Shown: positions 34,417 through 45,525, numbered from the stretch's first letter. The stretch is DNA of 64,000 bases from Eustoma russellianum (GCA_036186865.1 AP025066.1:11309101-11373100); one strand, 5' to 3'. Program-made: numbers and translations. The notes: generated by a model not told the origin, from the letters alone.

Positions 34417-34841
34417 ATAGAATTTTAAGCATGTAAAAGGATTCAAGAATGAGTTAAAAGTTATTTCATTCACTTGCCATTAATGCAAGGGGAAATGCAA
34501 CATATATACAAGGAGAAGGGACAGGTGCCAACAGCTAGAAACACCCATGATGAGACATGGCCTAACGGCTAGTTTCCAAAAAGGATTTCACTGGCTAATT
34601 AACCTAATTAATCATCAACTTGATGATCTCCCTAATGTATCATCAATTTACAATGATGATAAGATGAATAAACATAAATACATACAATGTACATGCTGGA
34701 ATCAATAGGAGAAAAACATGTTCGACACATTTGATAAGATGTTTGATGAAATGCCCAAAGAACGTTCACAGCATTGCAAGCATGGCATCATCACAGACTT
34801 CAACCTTTTGATCGCTGTATATTAATCCTTGCATTCCAACA
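34417..34841 (-). mobile_element. copia-1 5' LTR
   Basis: On the minus strand it runs from TGTTGGAATGCAAGG at 34841 to about TTCTATA at 34417, roughly 425 bp. The outer 250 bp match 514-745 at the other end of the element. The right flank is LINE-A. The inner border is approximate because its terminal CA has mutated. Confidence 0.82.
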
Positions 34842-36078
34842 CATTGGAGATAGTTGGACCAGATCTTGTTGCTGCGGTGCAAGAATTCTTCAGGAATGGG
34901 AGACTACTTGAACAGCTCAACCACGCCTTTATTTCTATGGTTCCCAAGGTTGCTCATGTTAACAGAGTTGAGGATTACTGACCATATCTTGCTGCAACGT
35001 GATATATAATGTCATATCTAAGATTCTTGCAGCACGAATGAAGTCAGTTATGGCTTTCATCATGGACCCTACTCAAACTAGCTTTCTCAAAGGATCTATG
35101 ATAGAAAACGTCTTCTTGGTGCAGGAGCTGATCAAGAAATACGAGAGGAATCGTATAGCTCATAAATGCATGCTTAAAGTTGACATCAAGAAAGCTTTTG
35201 ATTCCATTAGCTAGACTTTTCTCAAGGACATACTTCTCGGATGGGTTTCCCTACTATCTTCACTGACTGGATCATGGAATGTGTTACTTCCACTTAATAC
35301 TCTATTATTCTGGATGGCAGCCCTTATGGATTCTTTCAGGGCAGACGTGGCATGAGGCAGGGGGACCCCATCTCCTCGTTCCTATTCATTATCAGCATAG
35401 AGTACCTACCAAGACTCCTTAGACAATTGCATCATGACAAGGGGTACCATTTTCACAACGGTTGTGCTAAACAGTATATCACTCACCTCTGCTTTGCTGA
35501 TGACCTCATCCTTTTTCCAAAGGAGGTGCCATCTTCGTTCAGAAAAGTATGGGTGCTCTCCAAACCTTCGGTGGCTGTTCAGGTCTTAGAGCCAACCTAT
35601 CCAAATAGCATTTTTCCATGCTAACCCAGGAGAGACAACTGGCTAGTTGTAGGTTAGCACGGACTTCACAAAAGGCACCATGACTTTCAGGTATTTGGGA
35701 ATTCCCACAGCTGGACACAAGTTGCAGAACTCGCACTATGCACCTTTCATTAACAAGCTGTTGGACAAGGTGGGGCATTGGAATGCAGCTAGCCTTTCGT
35801 ATGCTAGTGGACTGGAGCTAATCAAATCAATGCTGCAAGGGGCGAACTGTTGTTGGTTGAGTGCTCTGCCTATCTTGCAGCAGTTAGGACTCTAGTGAAT
35901 AGAATTTGCCTACACTTCCTTTGGGGGAATACTACACTAGGGTCAAAAAAAGGTTAGGTATCCTAGTCCAAAGTTAGACTAAAAAAAGGGTGGTCGGTGA
36001 GTTTTACAGGTGAAGGCATGGAATCTGGCTCTGCTATCCAAACACCTATGGGATCTGCATCATAAGAAGGACACGATG
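34842..36078 (+). pseudogene. LINE-A (L1-type) reverse transcriptase, 5'-truncated
   Basis: Directly after the copia-1 LTR the sequence encodes L-E-I-V-G-P-D-L-V-A-A-V and F-I-S-M-V-P-K-V, then T-Q-T-S-F-L-K-G and M-L-K-V-D-I-K-K-A-F-D-S-I (34999-35214), R-Q-G-D-P-I-S-S-F-L-F near 35355, and H-L-C-F-A-D-D-L-I-L with F-A-D-D at 35493-35504. F-R-Y-L-G-I-P follows near 35690. These are L1-type RT motifs in order. Stops and frameshifts are common, and no endonuclease or ORF1 remains. The 3' LTR-like block at 36079 interrupts it. Confidence 0.87.
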
Positions 36079-38607
36079 TGTTATACCCCGTGTTTTTCCC
36101 AAGTCTAGTATTAAATAATCTAAAATGGATCAAAAATATAATTTTTGATAAATATATATGTCTATAAGGCTTAGTCAAATGAATGTTAGGTGGAAAGATA
36201 ATTAAGAAACTGAAATTAAGAAAATTAGGCCAAAATACAGAAACTGCCCCTCCCCAATTCAGTGCTGGGGAAGTTATACAAATGAGCATAACTCCCCATT
36301 AGGCCATTAGATCGCCGGTTACAAGCAGAAAGAGAGGGAGGAATCGGCTGGGAGGGAAAAGAAAGGAAGAGAGGAAAAAGAAAGTAAAGAAGAGAAAAGA
36401 AAGAGAGAAAATAAGAAGAAGAAACTGCGGTCAACCTAGGTCCAATCCTTTCTGGAATTCTATCAAACCCTTGTGAGATTATCTGAATATCAAGGCAAGT
36501 GATCTTTCTATACGCTTTACGCAATTTTGATTCAACAGGCCCTATTTTTCTAAAAAGAGAAAATTGGATCACACATTGGTAATCTTGATGTGTTTATGTT
36601 AATTGCTCTTCTATATGTATTTGTTGTTGTTGATTGAGTAAAGTCATGTTCTATTGGACCAAATTCTGAGAATATATATGTTGTGCTTGGTCGTTGTTAA
36701 ATATGCTCTAAAAGTGTCATCCATGATGTGATTATTATCTTGTCATAAATTATTATGTTTATTGATTGTGCCTTAGACAATTTGAGAGGATTTGCAGAAG
36801 GTTGGAAGAGTGAATGATGGGTTATTGTAGATTTGTTGTGTTGGAAAGTTTGATGATATATCGGAAGATGTGGGCGTTAGAAGGCCTAGAGTTTATGCGA
36901 TTTGATATGTTAAAGAATCAAACCTTGTTATTTGTGTGCTATGCCTGATGGAGTTAGATGATAAGTTGAATTTGGGGTGTTTAACGTGAAAGAGGTGAAG
37001 AGAGGAGAAGGAAGGAGGAAGTTTCTGCAAAACTGCAAGTTTTGGGGACCGACAGAACACTTCGAACACCCATTTAGGCGCTCAATGTAACATTAGGCGC
37101 CTAAAGTAGACGTTCTATGTGTCACAGCATATCCCAAAATACTTCGAACACCTCATAAGGCGCTCCATGTCACTTGAGGCGCCTTATGTATGCGTTCGAT
37201 GTGTACCAGTGTATTCCAGAATACTTCGAACGCCTAGTACAGGCGCTTCATGCCACATTAGGCGTCTCTTGAAGACGTTCCAAGTGTTCTGGAAGCTTTT
37301 TTCGGCACATTAAGCGCTCCGTGTATTATTAAACTTTATTCCTTTTCGTGGTCATAAAATACAAGTGTTTTCAAGGTCTATTTGAGTTTTAAATGTCATG
37401 TGTGAATGAGTAAGGCTAAGTATAAACTCGAGTGATTTTGTAATGTAAGAGGGTGTGAAATAGTACGAGTGGAGTTATGCTTGAGGTACGTTTGAGGGTT
37501 GTGACACTGTAATCAATACATAAAGAGCGTGTGTACTTATTTAGGAGATTGATATGACGCGACATGAGCATTTGAATCACGACATAAGCATTTTGCATTC
37601 TGACATGTGTTTTGTTTTGCGAAAGAACACGTGTATGTAAAAGAAGACAAAATTATGGCTGCTGGTTGATCGTAGGGTATTAAAGTCACGCCTGCAGTGG
37701 CAGATATAAAAGCGTGACCTGTGAATCAACAGCAAGGTATAAAGTTTATATGTTATGGGGCCATGGACCTTTCAGCATGGGGTATAAAATTCTGTTTTGC
37801 TGTGGATTGATCACCCACAGGGTATAAAGTTCCGCTACGTGAAGAATAAGATAAGAAGAATTGTGAAAATTTTTGTGAAATGACACGCAGGACATATTTG
37901 TGAAAGAAGGCATATGTATGGGTTTTTGTTCAGTTCAATGTGTGATTTTAAGAAAGTGCATGCATCATGTGACATGAAGCATAAGATTTGACATGCAAGA
38001 AATGACATTCGCATATGATCTGTTTATGTGGTACATTTTGCTCGATATTTATTGGTTCCATATTTGTGTATCGTTTATGTGACTTATTTGGCTTTAATGA
38101 ATTGATATAAAGATGTTGTTTGCTAACCCAGGCACCTTATTTTGGGCTTTGATTTATGTACTGGTTACTCGTCATGTGTGATCCCGTAAGGTGTATAGAC
38201 GGGTTACTTGCTAGCGATGTTTTCGCTAAGAATAGATACTCTATCTTCCTTTCAGGTGAGCCAGAGTACGAAAATATTTTTGTAGAAGACGGCGGCGAGT
38301 GGGCTCATTGGGATGATGGTCACTGAAGTGGATAGGCTTATGTTCATTCTCTTTTTAGGTGAAAGACTTACTATTTGATATTTTATATTGGAGGATATAT
38401 TAGACATCTTCCCAGTCACGTTTCATTTCTATTATTTCATTTGGTTAAATTATTGTTATTGAAGTTTTAAATTTTATGATGTTTTCGCTGATTTGTCTTA
38501 CATTATGGATGGCGTTTGCTTGATCTGCATTGACGCTTCGTAATTCTCGTAGCAGACTATGGCGGGTGCATTGGTACTGATGTCGAGTATCAGGCCGGGG
38601 CACTACA
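36079..38607. mobile_element. LTR-like insertion D in LINE-A (gypsy Tekay/Del-like ends)
   Basis: This 2.5-kb block runs from TGTTATACCCCGTG to GGCCGGGGCACTACA. The right end, reversed, matches the left end of insertion E (51702) closely (TGTAG, GCCCCG or CACCCCG, then a shared TACGAGAA-TACRARGCGTC region), so D and E are related in opposite orientation. TGTxxxxCCCCG ends are common in plant Del/Tekay gypsy LTRs. LINE-A coding stops at its left edge (H-H-K-K-D-T) and resumes at its right edge (L-W-V-Q). I see no clear target duplication, and no coding domain inside. Confidence 0.72.
37060..37300. repeat. 82-bp tandem repeat, three copies
   Basis: Units begin CTTCGAAC at 37060, 37142 and 37224, exactly 82 bp apart. 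Each holds two AGGCGC or AGGCGY cores and a GACGTTC- or GCGTTCGATGTGT-like segment. The third unit is shorter and more diverged. Confidence 0.88.
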
Positions 38608-39330
38608 AGCTATGGGTGCAACAGATGAATCATAAATATAGGCTATACAGCACGCTCTGTACGAGGGAGGGGCGCATCTCAGACTCCCTGCCCTTGAAGA
38701 AACTTATGGAGATCAGAGACATACTGCTGACAAGAGTAGGCTCCTACACATCGGCGGTAGAAGTAATCACCTTATGGACTACTGATGGAATCCTTAAACC
38801 TCGGCTGGCATATGAGTTCTTCAGATTTAGAAGCAGTGCAGTCAACTGGGCCAAAATAGTTTGGGATTCAGCCATCACGCCCAAGCACTCATTCACGCTC
38901 TGGCTGGCTAGGCTGAACAAGCTTCCCACAAAGGTCAGACTTGGTTATTTGGAAGACAACACCTGGCAGCTTTGCTCAACGGGAACTGAATCCCTGCATC
39001 ACCTTTTCTTTTCCTGCTCGGCTACCAAATAAGGTTTGTTGATCATCTCGGCATGGCTAGCTCTAATACATAGACTTCAATCACTTAACAGATTACTGGC
39101 TTGGGGAACAGGCAGGCTCAAGGGAAAAGCTCTAAGAGCTAAGGCAACCAAGATTACCTTGGGTATCACTTTTTGCTTTATCTGGCAAGATAGGAACAGA
39201 AACTTCTTTGAAGGAGCATCTTTTGTATCTAAGGATATAGATCATAGAATCTACACGCACGTATACAGAGTCATGTATAAGCTCTATCCCCATCTCTTAG
39301 ACATTGGCGATATATCACCCATTGTGTGAG
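38608..39330 (+). pseudogene. LINE-A C-terminal region with zf-RVT domain
   Basis: The open stretch to 39032 encodes L-W-V-Q-Q-M-N-H-K-Y, then P-K-H-S-F-T-L-W-L-A-R-L-N-K-L-P-T-K-V-R-L and H-H-L-F-F-S-C-S. This is the zinc-binding domain that follows RT in plant L1-type LINEs and in derived proteins. After a stop the other frame (39036-39329) continues with W-Q-D-R-N-R-N-F-F, the usual downstream block. No RNase H is seen. Confidence 0.85.
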
Positions 39331-39664
39331 ATTGCTATACATATATGAGTAGTACACATAGGTCAGACTGTTGACCTATAAGTAGGGCTACTGTATGACA
39401 TCTCTTTGATGCTTTAATTTTTCTAGTTAATATATTAGCATTTTAACTCAAACAAGAGGAGGCCTTTATATGTAAGACAAATAAGCACAGAATCCAACGA
39501 CTATAGCCTAACAAATACTTCCAAGTGGTCACAACGGCTACATTCTTTTATTCTCTCTATACATGTGTAGACCAATACCCTAATGTGCTAAGTTACATTT
39601 ATATATAGCTGGTATAAGTATACTTGTGTGTGTATATATATATATATATATATTGTATTTATAT
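39331..39664. other. LINE-A 3' tail and unassigned AT-rich sequence
   Basis: The first 140 bp are probably LINE-A 3' untranslated sequence, but I find no poly(A) tail or target duplication. The rest is AT-rich with a TA run near 39636-39655. No gene is visible. Confidence 0.5.
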
Positions 39665-39680
39665 ACTATTATACATGTAT
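39665..39680. repeat. Target-site duplication of LINE-B (left copy; partner 45510-45525)
   Basis: ACTATTATACATGTAT occurs perfectly here and at 45510-45525, immediately after the LINE-B poly(A). The 16-bp length is typical of L1-type target-primed reverse transcription. Confidence 0.93.
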
Positions 39681-39966
39681 ATATATGTAAAGGATGGAGC
39701 TCTGGCGATCGCTGACGTAGGCGGCGATAGCCGCAGCCGCTGACATTCTGGTACTCTTTCTCCACCGACTATAACCGTCTTGCTCTTTCCAGCACCTCTA
39801 TTCCTTCATCCATCGCCCTTGACTGAAAAGACCGCTCTTTTTTTCCATTTTTTTCACAAGGTCGTCTACATAGCCGCCATCTTTTGCGGCTGTGGTTTCC
39901 GATGAATCCTCAACACAGATCATCTCAATTTCGCCCAAAACGATTTCGAGATACAAAGGCATTCCG

Positions 39967-41096
39967 ATGATTTCATTTCTGGATTCGGAGATTGATGCCC
40001 TTGCTGCGCCATTCAGATTCTCATTGGTAGGTACCTTCTGGTATTGTCGTCCTCCTTTGAAGATTATACGTGAAGTTTTTGAAAAGATAGGATTTCATCT
40101 TGATCTGCGGATCACTCTCATCGATCAAACACATATACTATTTAATTTTCATGATGAAGCTGATTACTTCTGCTGTTTTTATCAACGATCATGGCATATT
40201 TCTAGCTATCATATGCGTATAACAAAATGGTCTGTGGATTTTGATCCCACTGCTGATGTCCCAATTGTCCCGGTATGGATTGCATTCCCTGGGCTTCCAA
40301 TAAATCTTCACCGTCGTGAAGCGTTTTTTGAGATTGTACGTCCTATTGGCATTCCCATCAAACTGGATGTGGCTACGACTGACAGACTGCGACCGTCGGT
40401 CGCTCGAGTGTGCGTTGAGGTAGACGTCTCTCAAGATCTACCACAGAAGATCTATTTGCAGGCCAAGAATAGAATGATCCTACAATCGGTGGTTTATGAA
40501 GATCTCCTATTATTCTGTACATCATGTCGCATACTAGGTCATGCAACGGGGTTATGCCCCACAAAAGCTTCAACATCTGTGCAACCTTTGCCGCCGCCTC
40601 CACCACCTCCCCCACCAGCAAAGAGGTGGACCCCAGTCAAGAAACCACCTGCGGTTCCTAACCAGGATCAGCCAGTACCTACAGCTGATATTCCTTTAAC
40701 TGCTGATAATACTGCGGCGACGCCTTTTGACTCGGTAGTGACCCACATGCTGAAACATCATGCGCAGCTGCAGAACCTCCTCCTTAGGACGCTTAAGATC
40801 ATTGTGATTTGGGACATTCCTCAGATACGGAATTGCATGCATATGACCAGAACACAGAATTGCCAAATGTTCCAGATGAAGTTGTCCGGCGAATGCAGTT
40901 ACTTCCTCCATCGCCCGATGTAGATATTTTGATCTCACGTTTGGAGGAATCAGCTGAGGATGCAGGTTTTATAACCGTAGTTTCTTGTCGAAAACGCCGT
41001 GCAAGAAAAGATTTGCCACTGCTACCACCCTCCACCATATTGACACGTAGTGCTTTGCGAGTCAATCAAGAAAGTGACACTACTCTTTCTCAATGA
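39967..41096 (+). pseudogene. LINE-B ORF1: DUF4283-type RNA-binding protein with CCHC knuckle
   Basis: The frame is open from 39874; the first ATG is 39967 (M-I-S-F-L-D-S-E). A DUF4283 domain follows, recognisable by M-R-I-T-K-W-S-V-D-F-D-P, V-P-V-W-I-A-F-P-G-L-P, I-G-I-P-I-K-L-D and S-V-A-R-V-C-V-E-V-D-V. A CCHC knuckle C-T-S-C-R-I-L-G-H-A-T-G-L-C lies at 40516-40557, then a proline-rich stretch. A frameshift at about 40750-40810 moves the tail (A-G-F-I-T-V-V-S-C-R-K-R-R-A-R-K) to another frame, ending at TGA 41094-41096. ORF1 would bind element RNA. Its original start may lie upstream and be lost. Confidence 0.88.
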
Positions 41097-42189
41097 ATGT
41101 ATTAATATGGAATATAAGAGGCATGCATGCCTCTCTACCTAGGTTGCATCATTTGATACGCGAACATCACTTAAATTTACTTGCACTTGTTGATCCAAAA
41201 AATTATCCATCTCGTATTGCTAGGTTTGGTTTGGACCTTGGTTTTTCACACTATTATTCTTCTCAGTCAGAACGTATTTGGTTTTTCTGGCGCGATTCAG
41301 TATTTCACCTGCTTGCAACGCAGGATCAAGATCAAGTTCATTTCAGTTTGATATTTCGTCCGCTTCAATTGACTTTTGTTTTATCAGTGGTATATGCCAA
41401 GCACATGCCACTTTTGCGTCGACCATTATGGCAATCTTATGTGATTTCTCTCGGGCTTCTACATCACCATGGGTGGTAGGAGGGGATTTCAATACTTTTC
41501 GGACTCTTGATGATCACAGTGGACGTTCACACCCCTCGCTTACCGTCTTACAAGACTTTAATGACTCTGTTGAATCTTGCTCTTTGATGGCTCCGCAATT
41601 TCATGGGCCTAGATTTACTTGGATAGATAGCAGGGGCCTAGGTCGTGTACATAGGAGGTTGGACTGGTTATTTATCAACTCTTCCTTTCAAGATGCGTTT
41701 GATGACATGCAACTAACACATCTGCCAAGAGTTTTCTCAGATCACACACCTTTGTTGTTCATATGTCGATTGCAAACGGCAGGTGTCCATCGCTCATTTC
41801 GCTTCCTGGACTCATGGTTACTTCATCCGGATTTCTACACTTATATGAAGAATGCTTGGACCTCTTATCCAACTACTGGTGGTATGTATGGCTTTTATTC
41901 AAAATTATTTTGTCCAAAGAAGGACATCCAGCAGTGGAACAAAGAAATTTTTGGTAATATCTTGACCAACCTTATGCAAGTTGAAGCTACTCTAAACAGT
42001 GCCGAGGGCATATGGGATGCAGACCCTATTGAAACGAATTGCGAGGACTACCACAGAGCCAAGGCTGAATATCTTCGTGCTTCCAAATATGAGCTGCATT
42101 TCTGGAAACAAAAACCACGGGTTCGATGGCTACAGGAAGGGGATGCAAATACACGCTATTTTCACTCTATTGTCAAAGGGCGACGATAG
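41093..42189 (+). pseudogene. LINE-B ORF2 N-terminus: endonuclease
   Basis: ATG 41093 overlaps the ORF1 stop in the four bases ATGA. It opens M-N-V-L-I-W-N-I-R-G-M, the standard start of plant L1 endonucleases. A frameshift at about 41430 moves to the frame encoding V-V-G-G-D-F-N-T-F (about 41475-41500), F-T-W-I-D-S, R-R-L-D-W-L-F and S-D-H-T-P-L-L-F (about 41738-41760), the catalytic and substrate-binding motifs of the exonuclease-endonuclease-phosphatase fold. Then W-L-Q-E-G-D-A-N-T-R-Y-F-H-S leads towards RT. It nicks target DNA. Confidence 0.9.
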
Positions 42190-43693
42190 CAGTTACGAAT
42201 ACAACAAATCCGCACTTCCACTGGATACCTATGTACCTCTCCCACAACCATCATGGATGAAGCAGTTTCTTTCTACACCTCTTTATTTGCACGTGACACA
42301 ACAGGTAATTATGATGCGATTCTTCGTCTTATCCCACGATTGATTACGGAGGATGACAACACTAGGCTCACGCAATTACCTACTGAGAAGGAGGTTAAGG
42401 AGGCGGTGTGGCATCTAGATCCTCAAAGTGCAGCAGGACCAGATGGCTTTAATGGTAAGTTTTACTGTTGTAATGGTCTGTTATTCATTCTGATGTGGTT
42501 AAGGCAGTGCAGGAATTTTCCTTGGAGTTCCACAGCCGTCCGTGATGGCTAGTGCGTTAATCACTTTGATTCCAAAGATACCGTCTCCAAACACATTCAG
42601 TGATTTTCTCCCTATTTGTCTTACAAATTTTCTGAGTAAAGTCTGCACGAGAATAATTGCCACCTGGTTGAATATATTACTTCAAAAGTTAATATCTCTA
42701 GAACAGACAGGCTTCCTGCCAGGATATGATATCTCCACACAAGTTTTATTGGCATGGGAGATGGTTCACATGCTAGATAAGAGAGGCTCTCATTTGTGTT
42801 TGAAACTGGAAATAATGAAGGCTTTTGACAGGGTCAGCTGGGAATATTTGGAATTGCTGCTACGGAGTTTTGGTTTTTCAGATTTTTTTTCATTCGGATC
42901 ATTCTAAATCATTTAAGTGCAACTACTTTAGCAGTCTTGATTAATGGTCAGCCTTCTGCATCTTTTCGGCCATACAGGGGTGTCAAACAAGGTGACCCGT
43001 TATCCCCTTTGCTCTTTATTCTTTCTTCTAAAGGTTTCAGTAGAGGCTTGAATCTTTGGTTGCCTCGGGCGAATTGCAATTACTACGTTTAGGAAGGATC
43101 CCTTTTCATATCACACATTTGGCCTATGCGGATGACCTTCTAGTATTTTTACGGGGCTCACAAAGAAATTTGCGACGGTTCCATGCATTCTTAACATCGT
43201 ATGAAACAGCCTCCAGTCAGAAGGTAAATTTTTAAAAGAGCAGTTTCATTCCATCTACCAGCACACCGCTACATCAGCAGAGAAGTTTTGAGGATCTACT
43301 GAACATGCGATCTTCTGGCTTGCCATTTAGATACCTTGGTTCTTATTTGCATAAGGGCATCAATCGATCTAGATATTGTACTTCGCTACTACAACATATA
43401 GATGACCGTCTGAATGGCTGGCATTCTCGGTTACTCTCTTCAGTAGGTCGACTTGTTTTGCTTCGTTCTGTGATTTTAGCCCTACCATTACATGTTCTAG
43501 CTGCTGGAGGCCTGCCAAAATCGGTGATCAAAATTATAGAACGGAAAATGGCCACTTTTTATTGGGGACAGCGGCATTATTGCGTTGCATGGTCCACTAT
43601 TACTACACCTTATGAAGAAGGAGGTTTGGACATTCGTGATCTGTGCATGTTACAACAGGCTTACCATTGTCACATTTGGTGGTCTTATCAGTA
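42190..43693 (+). pseudogene. LINE-B ORF2 reverse transcriptase
   Basis: Ordered motifs are S-A-A-G-P-D-G-F-N near 42430-42455, I-T-L-I-P-K near 42560, F-L-P-G-Y-D-I-S-T-Q near 42712, L-K-L-E-I-M-K-A-F-D-R-V (about 42800-42835), V-K-Q-G-D-P-L-S-P-L near 42983, L-A-Y-A-D-D-L-L-V with Y-A-D-D at 43125-43136, and P-F-R-Y-L-G near 43322. This is an L1-type RT. The first catalytic Asp block reads E-I-M-K-A-F-D where V-D-I-x-K-A-F-D is usual, so that Asp is lost. Frames change at about 42540, 42900 and 43060. Confidence 0.9.
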
Positions 43694-44420
43694 GCATAAT
43701 ACACTCTGGAGTAAATATATGCATATCAAATATGGAAGCCGCGGGGATTATCAGCCTAGGCTGCCGGATTCACCTGTTTGGAAAATCATTTGTCGCATTC
43801 ATGCTACCTGCATTACTCAGACAGAAGGACATGGTTCACATCTTACCTGGAAGCCTACGACTTCAGGAGAATTTTCTTTGCACTCTGCCTATGATATTTG
43901 CCGATCACAGCGATCAACACAGCTCTCTGTGAAATTCATTTGGTATAAACACCATTCGCCTGCCATTTAGCGATTCTTATGGTGCATTTTTCATTCTGCT
44001 TTGCCATTTGAGGACTACATTGGTAAGTACAATACTGCTTGCCCCACACAATGCCCATTTTGTAAGCATGCATCGGCTACGGTGGATCATGTGTTTTTAC
44101 ACTGTGCTGGCATTCGATCACTATGGAATTTTTTTGCATTCGAGCTACATTGCATTCCCTCATCAACACTGAACCTTCGGCAATATCTGTTATCTTGGTG
44201 GTATCATTCCACATTTTCGTCTCTCTTCGGGGTTTTCAAAATAGTCATTCCAGCTATTATTGTGCATAGTATATGGCGTGCTTATGCGTCGTTAGTGCAT
44301 GGTGATAAGAGCTCTTTTGCTATGGTTACCCTTCGGGCTTCCATCCACTATGACATTGCTATGTGGGGCAAAACAATTGATGGTTCTAAGCTCGCAGCAG
44401 GATCTACACAGCAACTTCCA
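43694..44420 (+). pseudogene. LINE-B ORF2 connection and zinc-binding region
   Basis: Two frames encode S-P-V-W-K-I-I-C-R, P-T-T-S-G-E-F-S-L-H-S-A-Y and then C-P-F-C-K-H-A-S-A-T-V-D-H-V-F-L-H-C near 44050-44105. The last fits the zf-RVT domain of plant LINEs (C-x2-C...H...H/C). I-V-H-S-I-W-R-A-Y lies near 44263. A stop at 43693 and another near 43970 break it. Confidence 0.85.
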
Positions 44421-44893
44421 TGGTTTCCTAGACTTCAGCCCCCACATCCGCAACTGGTTCGCTGGAGATCACCCCCTTCGGGTAGATTAAAGCTAAATGT
44501 AGACGTGGCAGTTGGCAGAGATTATGCAGCAGAGGGAGATATTTTGCGTGATCATGCTGGTTTCTGTGTGGTAGCGATCTCCTTTCGCTTGCCTCAAAGT
44601 ACACCTCTGTTTGCAGAAATACAAGCAGCGGTGTTTGGTTTGCTATATTTCCTACCACTGTATCGCTCACTTATTCTTGAATCAGATTGTGCTCAGATGT
44701 TGTCGCGCTTGACACGGACACAGCCGGTTTTGGGAACTTGCATCTAAGGTTTTTACAGACATTAATACATCACCACCGACTGAACTTTCATGATGTTCAT
44801 AGAGAGGTGAACATGGCTGCCATTACCTTGCTCAACACGCAATGCTGGACCCTCGGACACATTTATTCTCTCACAACACTCTTCCGCCATTAG
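44421..44893 (+). pseudogene. LINE-B C-terminal RNase H domain
   Basis: L-K-L-N-V-D-V-A at about 44488-44511 (first catalytic Asp), A-E-I-Q-A near 44613 (Glu), L-E-S-D near 44680 (Asp), and after a frame change V-H-R-E-V-N-M-A-A near 44798 match the plant RNase H (RVT_3) found at the C-terminus of some plant L1 elements. The final block normally has N-x-x-A-D; here the Asp is gone. It would remove template RNA after reverse transcription. Confidence 0.87.
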
Positions 44894-45483
44894 TTCGTAG
44901 TTCCATCACATTAGATCTCTCATCCGGACATTTACGCATCGCTTGAGCTTTCTCGGTCTTCCATATGGATTGGCACTCATTTACTCCTTCTATTTGTATC
45001 ATGTGGGATGCAGGTAGACTCGGTATGATTTGGTCTCTATTGGCATTTCTGTTTTGGATATATATCGTATATTTGTTTAACTTAGCCTTTTTCTTCACAT
45101 GTGCATAGGCTGGACTATCTCTTTTGGTGACATTTATCTCCGGCGCAGACGTGGCAACTCTTTCTTCGAGGATCGTACATCATCTTTCAGTGATGGACAC
45201 TCCATTGGTTGAACATGCAAGAGCCGATATATTGTCTCTTAGGATTGCATTTTACTCCATCGTTTACTTTATATCATATCACCAATCCAATTATATAAAT
45301 ATGTATGCTTTTTCCTTCGCCAAGGTTTTATCCACAAGGGTGTTTTTACTTGGCAAGGTTTTAATGCGGCATATCATATATGAATGGAGGCTGATAATCA
45401 TTATCTCTTTACATTCGCTTTATTCTTATGATGACTCAATTTTGTAATAAGGTTTTCCTCCACCATAAGTGAGGTCTTTTTTC

Positions 45484-45509
45484 AATAAAATACTTTTCAT
45501 ATAAAAAAA
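45484..45509 (+). terminator. LINE-B polyadenylation signal and poly(A) end
   Basis: AATAAA at 45484-45489 is followed 15 bp later by an A-rich end (ATAAAAAAA), after which the target duplication begins. The tail is very short. Confidence 0.75.
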
Positions 45510-45525
45510 ACTATTATACATGTAT

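Larger units (their letters stand above)
514..34841 (-). mobile_element. copia-1, a Ty1/copia element split by gypsy-1 and solo LTR B
   Basis: On the minus strand the order is 5' LTR (34417-34841), primer binding site, gag, protease, integrase, RT, RNase H and partial 3' LTR (514-745). The polyprotein is interrupted twice: by a solo LTR (28666-31640) and by gypsy-1 (1588-27790). Removing gypsy-1 rejoins the RT reading: the F-L-G-M-E-V-T block just right of 27795 continues on the left side into a region encoding K-P-A-S-T-P-M-E-P, the expected order for copia RT. Many stops and frameshifts show it is inactive. Confidence 0.85.
39681..45509 (+). mobile_element. LINE-B, a complete-length plant L1-type LINE
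   Basis: This 5829-bp element has a 5' untranslated region (39681 to about 39870), ORF1, ORF2 (endonuclease, RT, zinc-binding domain, RNase H), an AATAAA signal and a short poly(A), all flanked by a perfect 16-bp target duplication. Both ends therefore appear original. Coding frames carry several frameshifts and stops, so it is inactive, but fewer than neighbouring elements. The 5' untranslated region is GC-rich (GGCGATCGCTGACGTAGGCGG) compared with the AT-rich host. Confidence 0.93.

Noticed and set aside
37060..37300. Regular repeats that might suggest a CRISPR-like array
   Set aside because: The three units are contiguous 82-bp tandem copies with diverged sequence and no unique spacers, in a plant LTR.
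40189..40938. Antisense open frames across LINE-B ORF1
   Set aside because: They are shadows of ORF1, whose DUF4283 and CCHC motifs clearly place coding on the plus strand.
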